This document shows positions 1 to 8,513 of a DNA stretch of 64,000 nucleotides, one piece after another. The position numbers were made by a program, and so were the translations under genes. The stretch's first letter is position 1; every line of letters begins with the position of its first letter. The notes under the pieces were generated by a model. The model saw only the letters and a program-made list of their open reading frames with translations. It was not told the origin of the DNA and did not search any database. This stretch comes from Teredinibacter turnerae (lineage in GTDB: Bacteria; Pseudomonadota; Gammaproteobacteria; Pseudomonadales; Cellvibrionaceae): assembly GCF_037935975.1 (NCBI RefSeq), contig NZ_CP149817.1, positions 3,968,001 through 4,032,000 of the forward strand. Reading direction: 5' to 3'.

Positions 1-28
1 GAGTTGAACGTTAAACACGAAATACGTT

Positions 29-2464
29 CTACTGTGGAACAATCACTTTCTTCTCCAGCATCAGTTCAAACGCGTTGGGGTCGACAGGTCTGCTGGCCAG
101 ATAGCCCTGGTAGTAACGACAACCGTACTGGGAAATCAGCTCAAGTTGGTCCTGAGTCTCAACACCTTCGGCGACAACCTCCAGGCCCAGCATATTGCCC
201 ATAGCGCTGATTGTTTCTACAAGTACACGATCGTTGCGGTCAACTGTAATGTCCCGTACGAAGCTTTGGTCGATTTTTAGAATCGATACGGGCAACTTCT
301 TTAAATAACTGATCGACGAATAGCCCGTACCAAAATCATCGAGAGCGAAGTTGATTCCCTGAGTCTGCAGGGTGGTCATCGTATTGATGGTTTCTTCCAG
401 GTTGTGAATCACGATCCCTTCGGTAATCTCCATCTCAAGCATTTCTGCCGAAAATTCGATGTCTCGCAGTGCGCATTTCACATCGTCAACAAATTGAGAG
501 CTTCGGAACTGGCGGGGGCTGATATTAACGCCCAGACGCATGTTGCGCGTCCAGAGCCCCATGCGTTGCCATTCCTTTACCTGCTGCAACGAGCGCTCAA
601 TAACCCACATACCGACGTCGACGATAAGCCCGGATGTTTCCAGCACGGGAATGAACACCGCTGGAGAGACCGCACCACGTTCAGGGTGATTCCAGCGCAA
701 TAGGGCTTCTGCGCCGACTATCTCGCCGGTAAGTACATTAACCCTGGGCTGAAACTGCAAGCTGAAGGCTTCCATTTCCAACGCCCGGTGAAGGTCGCCT
801 TCCATAACCAGCACATTGCGTGCTTTATCGGCCATGTATTTATTGAAGAACTGAATCGCATCGCGCCCTTGCTCTTTAACCTGGTACATCGCTGTATCCG
901 CAAAACGCAGCAACTCATGCACCCCCGCTTCCTCGTCTGGGTAGATCACAATGCCCACGCTGCAGGTAACATGCAGCTCGAGGTCGTGATAATAATGTGG
1001 CTCAGAAACGTGGGAACGAATCCGCTCGGCAATCTCCTCGGCTTTTAAAATTGCACCTGAGATATCCTCGCCAAGGTTCGTAAGTACCACCACGAACTCA
1101 TCGCCACCGAGGCGCACCACAACATCGTTTTCGGAGGCTATCGCCATTAATCGCTGAGCGACGTGTTTAAGTACGCCATCTCCCGCGGGATGCCCCAATG
1201 AATCATTGATGTATTTGAACTGGTCCAGGTCGATAAACAGTAAGGCGCCGAAGAAGTTCTGACGATCGGATTTGCGTATTTCCTCTTCGAGGCGTTCAAC
1301 CAGATAACTCCGGTTGGGTAAATCGGTAAGCGCATCGTGGTAAGCCATGTGTTCCATCTGCGCCTGCGCTTTTTTCAATTCCGTAATATCCGACGAAACC
1401 ACCAGCGCCACGACTTCATCATAAAACTCCATAGGCATAACATGCGTGTGCATGCTGTGTTCTTCACCGCCCGCATTGAGCCATTTTTCTTCCCAGATTT
1501 GCGCGCTCAAGCGGGTGCTGATAACTTCGTTATCGAGCGCAATCACTTCCGCCGGGTCCGTCAAAAAATAACTGGCGAAATCGCTGATGTGAGAGCCGCG
1601 CATGGCTTCCGGTGACGTGTTAAGAAAGTCCGCTAGCGCCTTATTGGCGAAAATATAGTGGCCGTCTTTGTTACGTGCCCCAACCCACACAGGCAAGCTA
1701 TCGATAATTTGACGCACATGCTCTTCGCTTTTGCGCAACACCACTTCGACGGCACGCCGCTTGGCGAGCGCCAGATCCACCGCGTCCAGCAATTGGTTGC
1801 CGCTGTTAACCAGTTGTTTCAGCTCGTCATCACGGCGCAGACCACGCAGGGATAATCGCTGCTCACCAGGGCTGCCCGGATTAATTTGTTTAATCTGGCT
1901 GGCAATACTGATCAAGGGTTTCGTCAGCAGGAAGTGGAACGCGAAAAATAAAATCAATACCAGAAAAAAACTGCGGATCAAACCAATGCTGATAACCACA
2001 GCGGAATGCTTGTAGAAAGACGCCAGGGCTGCGTCCATATCAACCACAAAATTGATCAGGCCATGATCGTCCTGGCCTGGGATATACAGCGGGGCGCTGT
2101 GCACAACCAAATGCTGGGTAATTTGCTTGGTTACCCACACGGTGCTGCTATTTACCGGAATGCGCCGGGATTCGGCAATTTCATTGCCCAGTTCGTCTTC
2201 GATGGTTACCGCGACAATAAAGTCGAACCCCATAAGGCCTTCGGCAACTTCATTGGCTAACATGTTATCGAGCGTGTGGATCGCGCGCGCCGCAGGCGGC
2301 GTAGACACATCGGTTGCCAGCGCGATCAAATTTTTAACTTCTTTCGACTGCGCCTGAAAATCGATGTAAATCTGAACAGCACTCATCAACGAGCCGACCA
2401 AAAGAGCGACGATTACGCCGACCTTTGCCAGACGGAATGAAATACCTTGAAAAAAGCCCTGCAC
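29..2464 (-). CDS. Membrane sensor GGDEF-EAL protein (c-di-GMP turnover)
   Basis: An 811-residue inner-membrane signalling protein. Order: TM helix about 12-34, periplasmic sensor region 35-155, TM helix about 156-179, a HAMP-like linker, a PAS domain about 245-367, GGDEF about 377-540 and EAL about 555-800. The GGDEF signature is intact at 453-457. The product-binding I-site position before it reads SEND instead of RxxD, so feedback inhibition is probably lost. The EAL domain keeps EAL at 586-588, the DDFGTGYSS loop and the late AEGVET and QG motifs, so phosphodiesterase activity is plausible. I chose the GTG start because GAAAGG lies six bases before it; an in-frame TTG 54 bases upstream has no ribosome binding site. 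Family activity is known; the net direction (synthesis or hydrolysis) cannot be told from sequence. A c-di-GMP-binding PilZ gene lies 2 kb away. Confidence 0.9.
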   Translation of the reverse strand: MQGFFQGISFRLAKVGVIVALLVGSLMSAVQIYIDFQAQSKEVKNLIALATDVSTPPAARAIHTLDNMLANEVAEGLMGFDFIVAVTIEDELGNEIAESRRIPVNSSTVWVTKQITQHLVVHSAPLYIPGQDDHGLINFVVDMDAALASFYKHSAVVISIGLIRSFFLVLILFFAFHFLLTKPLISIASQIKQINPGSPGEQRLSLRGLRRDDELKQLVNSGNQLLDAVDLALAKRRAVEVVLRKSEEHVRQIIDSLPVWVGARNKDGHYIFANKALADFLNTSPEAMRGSHISDFASYFLTDPAEVIALDNEVISTRLSAQIWEEKWLNAGGEEHSMHTHVMPMEFYDEVVALVVSSDITELKKAQAQMEHMAYHDALTDLPNRSYLVERLEEEIRKSDRQNFFGALLFIDLDQFKYINDSLGHPAGDGVLKHVAQRLMAIASENDVVVRLGGDEFVVVLTNLGEDISGAILKAEEIAERIRSHVSEPHYYHDLELHVTCSVGIVIYPDEEAGVHELLRFADTAMYQVKEQGRDAIQFFNKYMADKARNVLVMEGDLHRALEMEAFSLQFQPRVNVLTGEIVGAEALLRWNHPERGAVSPAVFIPVLETSGLIVDVGMWVIERSLQQVKEWQRMGLWTRNMRLGVNISPRQFRSSQFVDDVKCALRDIEFSAEMLEMEITEGIVIHNLEETINTMTTLQTQGINFALDDFGTGYSSISYLKKLPVSILKIDQSFVRDITVDRNDRVLVETISAMGNMLGLEVVAEGVETQDQLELISQYGCRYYQGYLASRPVDPNAFELMLEKKVIVPQ

Positions 2465-2737
2465 CGTATACCTTTCTATATAAACAAAACCCTGCCCACT
2501 ATCGTAGTGCCGTGGCAAGGCCTCGGAGTAAAATGCGTGTTGTGGGTTTGTGTGAAGAGGCGGGATAAGCGCGCCTGCAACAGCGCGCAGCTTTGGTAGC
2601 TAAAACCGCAGCTACAGCGGCAGCCTTAGCGCACTAACCCGCAGACTGGACGCGGGAGCCACCTGCAGAGCAGGATCCGTACAGCAAAAACTCAGTCGCC
2701 GTAACAATGGAAAAACCATTATCTAGTCGAGTACCAG
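2465..2737. other. Non-coding leader with small hairpins
   Basis: No convincing gene is visible between the GGDEF-EAL start and the structured element to its right. The stretch contains several short perfect stem-loops: GTAGCT (2596-2601) with AGCTAC (2610-2615), CCCGC (2638-2642) with GCGGG (2652-2656), CCTGC (2662-2666) with GCAGG (2670-2674), and AATGG (2706-2710) with CCATT (2716-2720). None is followed by a T-run on either strand, so none is a clear terminator. It may be the 5' leader of the GGDEF-EAL mRNA. Confidence 0.4.
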
Positions 2738-2924
2738 CGCAGTCTACCCTGGTGACTGCGAACTAACGATCCGGCATCGCCTTTCGGATGACTCCCGCCA
2801 GCAGTGCTGCGGTTGTCGTGGCTGCATTCCAACCTCAAACCAGAGCGTGATACGCTCGTCTGCTTCACAACCATCGCCACTTTAGGGATCGTTAGCGCAG
2901 AATGGCGAAAGGCAACCCTGCGCT
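2738..2924 (-). ncRNA. Candidate structured RNA between ttcA and the GGDEF-EAL gene
   Basis: By eye this stretch forms nested and adjacent helices. A 10-bp helix joins 2763-2772 (CTAACGATCC) to 2886-2895 (GGATCGTTAG). It is flanked on the left by a 7-bp hairpin (2738-2744 with 2754-2760) and on the right by a 5-bp hairpin (2896-2900 with 2918-2922). Inside lie a hairpin GAGCG/CGCTC at 2843-2857 and, on the minus strand, a GAAA-capped hairpin near 2774-2790. An extended -10 element on the minus strand would start transcription at about 2924, the edge of the outermost helix. I recognise no known RNA family. It could be an independent small RNA, a long 5' leader or a decayed repeat. Confidence 0.35.
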
Positions 2925-2930
2925 GGCCAG

Positions 2931-2939
2931 TGTATAGCA
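2931..2939 (-). promoter_or_regulatory. Extended -10 element, leftward
   Basis: The minus strand reads TGCTATACA, an extended -10 (TGn plus TATACA). No good -35 is present at 16-18 bp spacing, which extended -10 promoters tolerate. The predicted start, seven bases on, is an A at about 2924, exactly where the structured element begins. Confidence 0.35.
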
Positions 2940-3030
2940 TCGTGCCAGAGGCCCACAGACCCTTTTTCTATTCCTTAAGCTTAGCTGCATTTATGGAATC
3001 TGGCACCCTAAAAAGTCATTCTTATAACCA

Positions 3031-3939
3031 TCAACCAATATTGACTGCGTTTATTATGTTAACGGCGTCTGTTGTATCTTCTGTAGTTGCCAGGTCAGAC
3101 CATGAGAGAGGTGCGTCGTCTTCAATCGCGGCAGACTCACTGCGGTCCAGGGTTAAATCCGTAAAATTAAACAACGCGTTGTCTGCCAGCTGCGATGGCG
3201 ATACCCGCTGAAGCGCCGCGAAAATGGTTTCCACTCGGCCCGGAAACTGTTTATCCCAGCCGCGCAACATTTCTTTGATCACCTGCCGCTGTAGATTTTC
3301 CTGAGATCCACACAGGTTGCACGGAATAATAGGGAATGCCCGTGCCTGCGCGAACGCCTCAAGATCCTCTTCCGGGCAATAAGCCAAGGGCCGAATAATA
3401 ATATTTCGCTTGTCATCAGACCGCAGTTTGGGCGGCATGGCCTTGAGCCTGCCCGCATAAAACAAATTCAAAAACAGGGTTTCGACAATATCGTCCCGGT
3501 GATGCCCCAGTGCAATTTTGGTCGCGCCGATTTTCTCAGCAAAGCCATAGAGTGTGCCGCGACGGAGACGGGAACATAAACCACAGGTGGTTTTACCTTC
3601 TGGCACCACAGATTTTACAATACTGTAGGTATCGCGCTCGACGATATGGTACTCGATATCAAGGGCGTCTAAATAGGCAGGCAGCACATGCTCTGGAAAG
3701 CCTGGTTGTTTTTGGTCCAGATTCACAGCGACCAACTCAAATTTCACCGGCGCGGTGCGCTGTAAACTCAACAGTATGTCGAGCATACCGTAAGAGTCTT
3801 TGCCACCCGACAGGCACACCATCACGCGATCGCCTTCTTCAATCATGTTGTAGTCGGCAATGGCGCGCCCCACATGGCGGCGCAGGCGTTTCTGCAACTT
3901 GTTGAATTCCAGACGGTTCTTACGGCTGAGTTGGTCCAC
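3031..3939 (-). CDS. ttcA: tRNA 2-thiocytidine(32) synthetase TtcA
   Basis: A 302-residue cytoplasmic enzyme that thiolates C32 of certain tRNAs, using ATP activation and an iron-sulfur cluster. The PP-loop SGGKDS lies near residue 44. The two CxxC pairs expected of TtcA are present as CGLC and CNLC; these supply cluster ligands. Length and architecture match the family. The start is GTG, preceded by TGGAG at good spacing; it begins MDQLSRKNR. It stands alone on the minus strand, upstream of a non-coding stretch leading to the GGDEF-EAL gene. No defect is seen. Confidence 0.95.
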   Translation of the reverse strand: MDQLSRKNRLEFNKLQKRLRRHVGRAIADYNMIEEGDRVMVCLSGGKDSYGMLDILLSLQRTAPVKFELVAVNLDQKQPGFPEHVLPAYLDALDIEYHIVERDTYSIVKSVVPEGKTTCGLCSRLRRGTLYGFAEKIGATKIALGHHRDDIVETLFLNLFYAGRLKAMPPKLRSDDKRNIIIRPLAYCPEEDLEAFAQARAFPIIPCNLCGSQENLQRQVIKEMLRGWDKQFPGRVETIFAALQRVSPSQLADNALFNFTDLTLDRSESAAIEDDAPLSWSDLATTEDTTDAVNIINAVNIG

Positions 3940-4207
3940 GGTGGCTCCAGAGGTTCGAGCTGATGCAACGCTCGCTTGTTATGCAGGTTCAAAAAAGGGC
4001 GGCCATTGTACGGTTTTTATCCACAACTGTGAATCGCGTGGACAGGAAATTGCCGCCTGCTGATGTCAAAAAGTACTTACCTGGGGCAATGGGTTGCCGC
4101 CTGCAGCACAGTGTCACCCCGGCTGCTGCATGGGCCGTGATTGTGACGACCGGGCACAGGCTTTGCAATCTTCGAAGTTGAGCGACATCAGGATTATGTA
4201 AGTTGTT

Positions 4208-4924
4208 ATGTTGAAATTTCCCACCCTCAAAAAGAAAACCCCACCGCCGCCCCCGTACAAAACGGACTGGAAAGAGTGGGAGGCGGACCTCCTGGTTCAG
4301 TGCGGACTCAAACGGCAGCTCGTGTCTGTCTACCACTCTGCCAGCGGCGAAACCCGGCAATCGTTTGTACACGGATTTGACCTCGCCAGCGGGGAGCTCC
4401 TTCTTGACGGCCTCTACCCAAACACCGGTCAACCACTTAATGAAGGTGAACAGTGTTGGCTGCAAATTAACAGTGCTGCCGGCATCTACAACCTGCACGT
4501 CGTCCTACAGGAGATTCTCGGAGGCGATGCCCACCCGCTTCTCAGCGTACGCGTGCTGGAAAGCGGCTTAGTTACCAACCGTCGCTGGCGCAAGCGCGTG
4601 TATTTCGAGCGCGGCCAAATGCCGCAAGTCTCGATAAAACTCGGCGGATTTCCCGCACTCCAGGGGCAGGTCCTCAATCTCAGCCAGCAAGGGGCAATGC
4701 TGGAAGTTTGCGGCGAAAATCTACGCGCATCCAGCCAGCTAGGGCGCACCTTGCGCACCCGAATCGACTTTTCGCCCGGTTTCTTTCTTGAGCTGCGCGC
4801 ATCACTCAAGCAGTGCCGGTTTACCCGCGAGCCCTACTGTCACAACCTGCTCCGCGTTCAGTTCCAGCTTATGTCGGCGGATAATCGCGGTCTGTTGGAC
4901 AACTACATAGATTCGTTGGTCTGA
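4208..4924 (+). CDS. PilZ domain protein, YcgR-like layout
   Basis: A 238-residue soluble protein. The C-terminal half has the two PilZ signatures for c-di-GMP binding: RxxxR within RRWRKR (125-130) and NxSxxG as NLSQQG (157-162). The N-terminal half (about 20-115) resembles the flagellar-brake-type domain that precedes PilZ in YcgR proteins, although I cannot prove that by eye. The N-terminus carries a short Lys/Pro-rich stretch with five consecutive prolines. The gene stands alone between ttcA and bioA, without a strong ribosome binding site. A role as a c-di-GMP effector on motility or surface behaviour is inferred from the domain and the nearby GGDEF-EAL gene. Confidence 0.75.
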   Translation: MLKFPTLKKKTPPPPPYKTDWKEWEADLLVQCGLKRQLVSVYHSASGETRQSFVHGFDLASGELLLDGLYPNTGQPLNEGEQCWLQINSAAGIYNLHVVLQEILGGDAHPLLSVRVLESGLVTNRRWRKRVYFERGQMPQVSIKLGGFPALQGQVLNLSQQGAMLEVCGENLRASSQLGRTLRTRIDFSPGFFLELRASLKQCRFTREPYCHNLLRVQFQLMSADNRGLLDNYIDSLV

Positions 4925-5022
4925 GACAACCCGGGTTACCTTCCCTCGGCGGACGCTACCCGGATGGCCTGTTAGAATAGTCGCCCTTTTCCCTGCAATA
5001 CCCGATTGGCGACACCTGAGCT

Positions 5023-6330
5023 ATGCAAAAAACACCTTACTCCCCCGCAGAATTACTGGCGCTCGATAAACAGCATGTGTGGCACCCTTACGCCTCAGTC
5101 CACTCTGACGTACCGGTATTTCCCGTAGCACGCTGTGAGGGCGTCGAGATTGAGCTCGCTACCGGAGAGCGCCTTATCGATGGCATGGCATCCTGGTGGA
5201 GTGCCATTCACGGCTACAACCACCCAGAGTTAAACGCCGCCCTAACCGAGCAGATGGCGGATATGTCGCACGTAATGTTCGGCGGACTCACCCACCAGCC
5301 CGCAGTTCACCTGGCGAAGTTACTCGTGGAGATCACACCAGGCGACCTTTCCCGTGTTTTTTTTAGCGACTCCGGCTCTGTTGCGGTGGAAGTTGCGCTC
5401 AAGATGGCGCTGCAATTCTGGCAGGCTCAGGGACAAGCCAAAAAACAGCGCATTTTGAGCTTTCGCAACGGTTACCACGGCGACACTTTTGCGGCCATGT
5501 CCGTATGTGATCCGGTCACCGGCATGCACCGCCTTTTTGACGGGGTGTTAGCAAAACAGTTATTTGCTCCAGCACCCCCCGCAGGCTTTAGCGAAGCACT
5601 ACCGCCAAATGCGCTTGACGATGTAGAGCAGCTGCTGGTGAGCCACCACGATGAACTGGCCGCAGTCATTATTGAGCCAATCGTGCAGGGAGCTGGTGGA
5701 ATGCGGTTCTACTCCCCAGAATTTCTGGCCGGTTTACATGCCTTGTGTCGAAAGTACAACGTGTTGTTTATTGCTGACGAAATCGCTACCGGCCTGGGCC
5801 GTACAGGAAAATGGTTCGCCTGCGAGCACGCAGGCATTAGCCCCGACATTCTGTGCCTGGGTAAAACATTAACCGCCGGGTATATCACACTCGCGGCAAC
5901 GCTTTGCAGCGATACCATCGCTGAAATTATTTGCAGCGGAGATGCAGGCTGTTTTATGCATGGCCCGACTTACATGGGCAATCCGCTCGCTTGTGCGGTT
6001 GCCGCCCGCAATATTGAAATGCTCCAAGGCTCCAACTGGCAACAGGACATCGCGCGGATAAGCGCACAATTGCGCGCAGGCCTCGCGCCATGCCGCTCAC
6101 TGCCTGGCGTTGTCGATGTACGCGTGCTGGGAGCCATTGGCGTTGTAGAATTGGCAGAGCCAGTGGATATGGCCCTGATAGAACCCGCGTTTGTCGAAGC
6201 GGGCATATGGTTACGCCCCTTCGGCAAGCTGGTGTACATGATGCCACCGTACATCATCACCGATGCACAAATAGAAAAATTAACCTCGGCTACTTACAGC
6301 GTACTCCAGGGGCAATTGCGACACCGATAG
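5023..6330 (+). CDS. bioA: Adenosylmethionine-8-amino-7-oxononanoate aminotransferase BioA
   Basis: A 435-residue PLP-dependent class-III aminotransferase of biotin synthesis, converting KAPA to DAPA with S-adenosylmethionine as amino donor. Visible features are the N-terminal HVWHPYASV segment, SWWSAIHGYNHPEL, the DEIATGLGRTG motif with the PLP-contacting Asp, and the lysine in GKTLTAGY that forms the Schiff base. Full family length. No other biotin gene is adjacent, so it is probably a single-gene unit. It converges with hsbR; the 91 bp between them holds no clear terminator. Confidence 0.95.
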   Translation: MQKTPYSPAELLALDKQHVWHPYASVHSDVPVFPVARCEGVEIELATGERLIDGMASWWSAIHGYNHPELNAALTEQMADMSHVMFGGLTHQPAVHLAKLLVEITPGDLSRVFFSDSGSVAVEVALKMALQFWQAQGQAKKQRILSFRNGYHGDTFAAMSVCDPVTGMHRLFDGVLAKQLFAPAPPAGFSEALPPNALDDVEQLLVSHHDELAAVIIEPIVQGAGGMRFYSPEFLAGLHALCRKYNVLFIADEIATGLGRTGKWFACEHAGISPDILCLGKTLTAGYITLAATLCSDTIAEIICSGDAGCFMHGPTYMGNPLACAVAARNIEMLQGSNWQQDIARISAQLRAGLAPCRSLPGVVDVRVLGAIGVVELAEPVDMALIEPAFVEAGIWLRPFGKLVYMMPPYIITDAQIEKLTSATYSVLQGQLRHR

Positions 6331-6421
6331 CGAAAACAAAAACGAAACCAATAGTAATCGCCAACCGGAATACACCGCGGCTTCAGGCTGGTATCAACTG
6401 TGACGAACTCCAGCGCTGAAG

Positions 6422-8113
6422 CTAAATGCACAAATCGTACACCGCTGTAACGGAACGGCCCCCCAGGCTGTACTCCAGTCGCGAGCACAAACTGTGTAGC
6501 AGGTTAATACCACGCCCAAACGGGGTATCGTCATCGGCGCAGCGGGTTAACGTTTTATCGATATCAAAGCCTTCACCACTGTCGGTAATCACCAGCTGTA
6601 CCCGATTGGTCGCACCGCGAATATAGCTGAAATCCAATTCGATAAACTGCCCGCTTACCGCCGCGAGCCGCGCTTGTCTCTCTCGATAGTAGGTTTCGAA
6701 ACCGGCAGGGGTATCTTTGAGATCGGAAGCGAGCCCCAGCACACCGTGCTCCAACGAATTACTGTACAGCTCACTCACAATGGTAAAAATTTTATCCTGG
6801 TGTAATTCGATTCCGCGGATGCTGGCAACGAAACCGAGAATTTCATCGACAATATTCACATTGCGTAAATCCTCGTCTTCGAGTCGCATGTGCAGGTGCC
6901 AAGGAAAAGAGTGCGCGCGATGAAATTCGCTGCGTACATCCACTACGCAGTTGTCTGAAGTACGGCGGTGCACAAGTGGCCCGCCGGTCAACTCAACAAT
7001 GGAAAGATCATCTGATTGACCACTGTCGCGATGAAAGTCTCTAACGGCAGCCGTTATTTTCGCAACCACATTGTCGCCACCGGCAGCAACCAGTTTCTCC
7101 AGCCGTTCAAGCCCGAACTCTTCGCCTTGCGGATTAACCGCCTCGTTCACCCCGTCGGTGTAAATATACAGCCGCTCACTAGCATCAATTTCAAACACCT
7201 GGGGCGTGTTATCGAATTCCGACTTACTGAGAATACCCAATGGCATGTGTTGCGCCGCCACTTTAGCTACTGAGCCTGTGCCGGGCTTCACCCGCAGTAC
7301 ATCGTTCATGCCGCCAGACCAGACTGTACACTGGGTACCAGAAGCGTCAATAAACAACAGCGTCGCGCAACAAAACATACTGGTAGGCAAAAGTTCGCTG
7401 AGTCGCTCGTTGAGATCTTCAGCCAGCTGCGAGATGCTGGCCTGGCGTTCGGTCAGGCTGTAGAAAATTTCCGTCACGGGCAGAGAACCAATAGCCGCAG
7501 CCAATCCATGCCCGGTAAAATCCCCAACCATCAAATAGTTGCCTCCGGCCGGAGAAGGGCCAGATAAAACGACATCGCCGTCGAACATGGAAACCGGTGA
7601 GGTGTAATGTTGAATGTTTTCGCAGAAGGTTTTGTTGCGGCGGCTGGAGTTCGCGAAAATGTGCTCAACAATCGCATGCTCCCGGTTCATCACTTGCTGA
7701 TGGTAGCGCAAGGATTTATGCGCATCCTGTAAGGTTACATACAATGTTTGCGCACGCGCGTGCGCGTCTATTTTCGCCATAAGTACGGTTTCGTTCACGG
7801 GTTTAGGAACGAAATCATCGCCGCCAGCATCAAGGCATCGCACAAGTATTTCGGTGTTATCCAGCGCGGTAACAAATATAATCGGAACAAATCGCTCTTC
7901 GCTTTCCTGTTTAATGACTCGCGCTGCAGTTATGCCGTCCATCAGCGGCATGTTCACGTCCATCAAAATGAGATTAATGTCCATGTCGGCCCGAAATAAC
8001 TCACACGCCTGTATTCCGTCGGCGGCCTCGACACAACTGTGCCCTTCGTCCTCCAAAATCATCAGCAACAGCTCACGATTTTGCGGGTAGTCGTCGACGA
8101 CGAGTATCTTCAT
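6422..8113 (-). CDS. hsbR: HsbR-like response regulator: REC, PP2C phosphatase and anti-sigma-type kinase
   Basis: A 563-residue three-domain switch protein. REC spans 1-120 with phospho-acceptor Asp52 in LILMDVNMP. A SpoIIE-like PP2C phosphatase follows (about 150-370, with GDFTGHGLAAAIG and the late YTDGVNEA and DDLSIVEL motifs). A C-terminal HATPase of the RsbW kind spans about 420-560, with the N-box around SELYSNSLEHG and the DSGEGFD glycine loop. This is the layout of Pseudomonas HsbR, which phosphorylates or dephosphorylates HsbA to steer FlgM/sigma-28 motility and c-di-GMP-dependent biofilm. The STAS partner is immediately upstream, 43 bp away. The start has GAAGGA ahead of it. The histidine phosphotransferase HptB is not in the window. 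Confidence 0.85.
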   Translation of the reverse strand: MKILVVDDYPQNRELLLMILEDEGHSCVEAADGIQACELFRADMDINLILMDVNMPLMDGITAARVIKQESEERFVPIIFVTALDNTEILVRCLDAGGDDFVPKPVNETVLMAKIDAHARAQTLYVTLQDAHKSLRYHQQVMNREHAIVEHIFANSSRRNKTFCENIQHYTSPVSMFDGDVVLSGPSPAGGNYLMVGDFTGHGLAAAIGSLPVTEIFYSLTERQASISQLAEDLNERLSELLPTSMFCCATLLFIDASGTQCTVWSGGMNDVLRVKPGTGSVAKVAAQHMPLGILSKSEFDNTPQVFEIDASERLYIYTDGVNEAVNPQGEEFGLERLEKLVAAGGDNVVAKITAAVRDFHRDSGQSDDLSIVELTGGPLVHRRTSDNCVVDVRSEFHRAHSFPWHLHMRLEDEDLRNVNIVDEILGFVASIRGIELHQDKIFTIVSELYSNSLEHGVLGLASDLKDTPAGFETYYRERQARLAAVSGQFIELDFSYIRGATNRVQLVITDSGEGFDIDKTLTRCADDDTPFGRGINLLHSLCSRLEYSLGGRSVTAVYDLCI

Positions 8114-8156
8114 GGCGATCCTTCCGGGGTGAAGAGCTAGGGCCTGTTAACACAAA

Positions 8157-8477
8157 TTAGCTAATCTCAAATTTTGTTTCAAAACGGGAAATTGCGAAAA
8201 TTTTCCGAACCTGCTCATTCGTCTTCACCAGGCGGATACTTACTTCCCGAGAGTCGAAATAACGCTTTGCATTAATCAGCATGCCGAGCGCAGAGCTGTC
8301 GATGTAGCGGGTTTTAGCGAAGTCGATGACCAGCGTCTTGCCATCGACATTGGTTAGACTCTCGTAACACTTACGAAAATTTTCGACTTCGGCAAAATCG
8401 AAGCGCTCGCCCAGACTTATGGTAAATGGGCTGTTGCCACCGTGAGCGCCATCAATGTTATCTACCGTTATACTCAT
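8157..8477 (-). CDS. hsbA: STAS anti-anti-sigma factor, HsbA-like
   Basis: A 106-residue STAS-domain protein. The motif YIDSSALGMLI carries the conserved serines 61/62, one of which is the phosphorylation site in this family. It lies between an MCP-like gene (36 bp upstream) and hsbR, as expected of an operon. In Pseudomonas the unphosphorylated form sequesters FlgM and frees the flagellar sigma factor, while the phosphorylated form binds a diguanylate cyclase. Those partner interactions are known for the family; here they are inferred. There is no signal peptide or membrane segment. Confidence 0.85.
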   Translation of the reverse strand: MSITVDNIDGAHGGNSPFTISLGERFDFAEVENFRKCYESLTNVDGKTLVIDFAKTRYIDSSALGMLINAKRYFDSREVSIRLVKTNEQVRKIFAISRFETKFEIS

Positions 8478-8513
8478 GAAAAAATCCGGTTATGCGCAGG
8501 TTTGTTGTCAGCG

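Noticed and set aside
2763-2895. Integron attC site
   Set aside because: The arms do not match the core RYYYAAC/GTTRRRY pattern, and no integrase or cassette genes are near.
2804-3211. 135-codon rightward frame between the GGDEF-EAL gene and ttcA
   Set aside because: It runs into ttcA antisense, has no ribosome binding site and lies over the inverted repeats, which argues for RNA structure rather than protein.
3989-4498. Leftward 169-codon frame overlapping the PilZ gene
   Set aside because: It lies mostly antisense to the PilZ protein, whose signatures are clear, and shows no recognisable domain.
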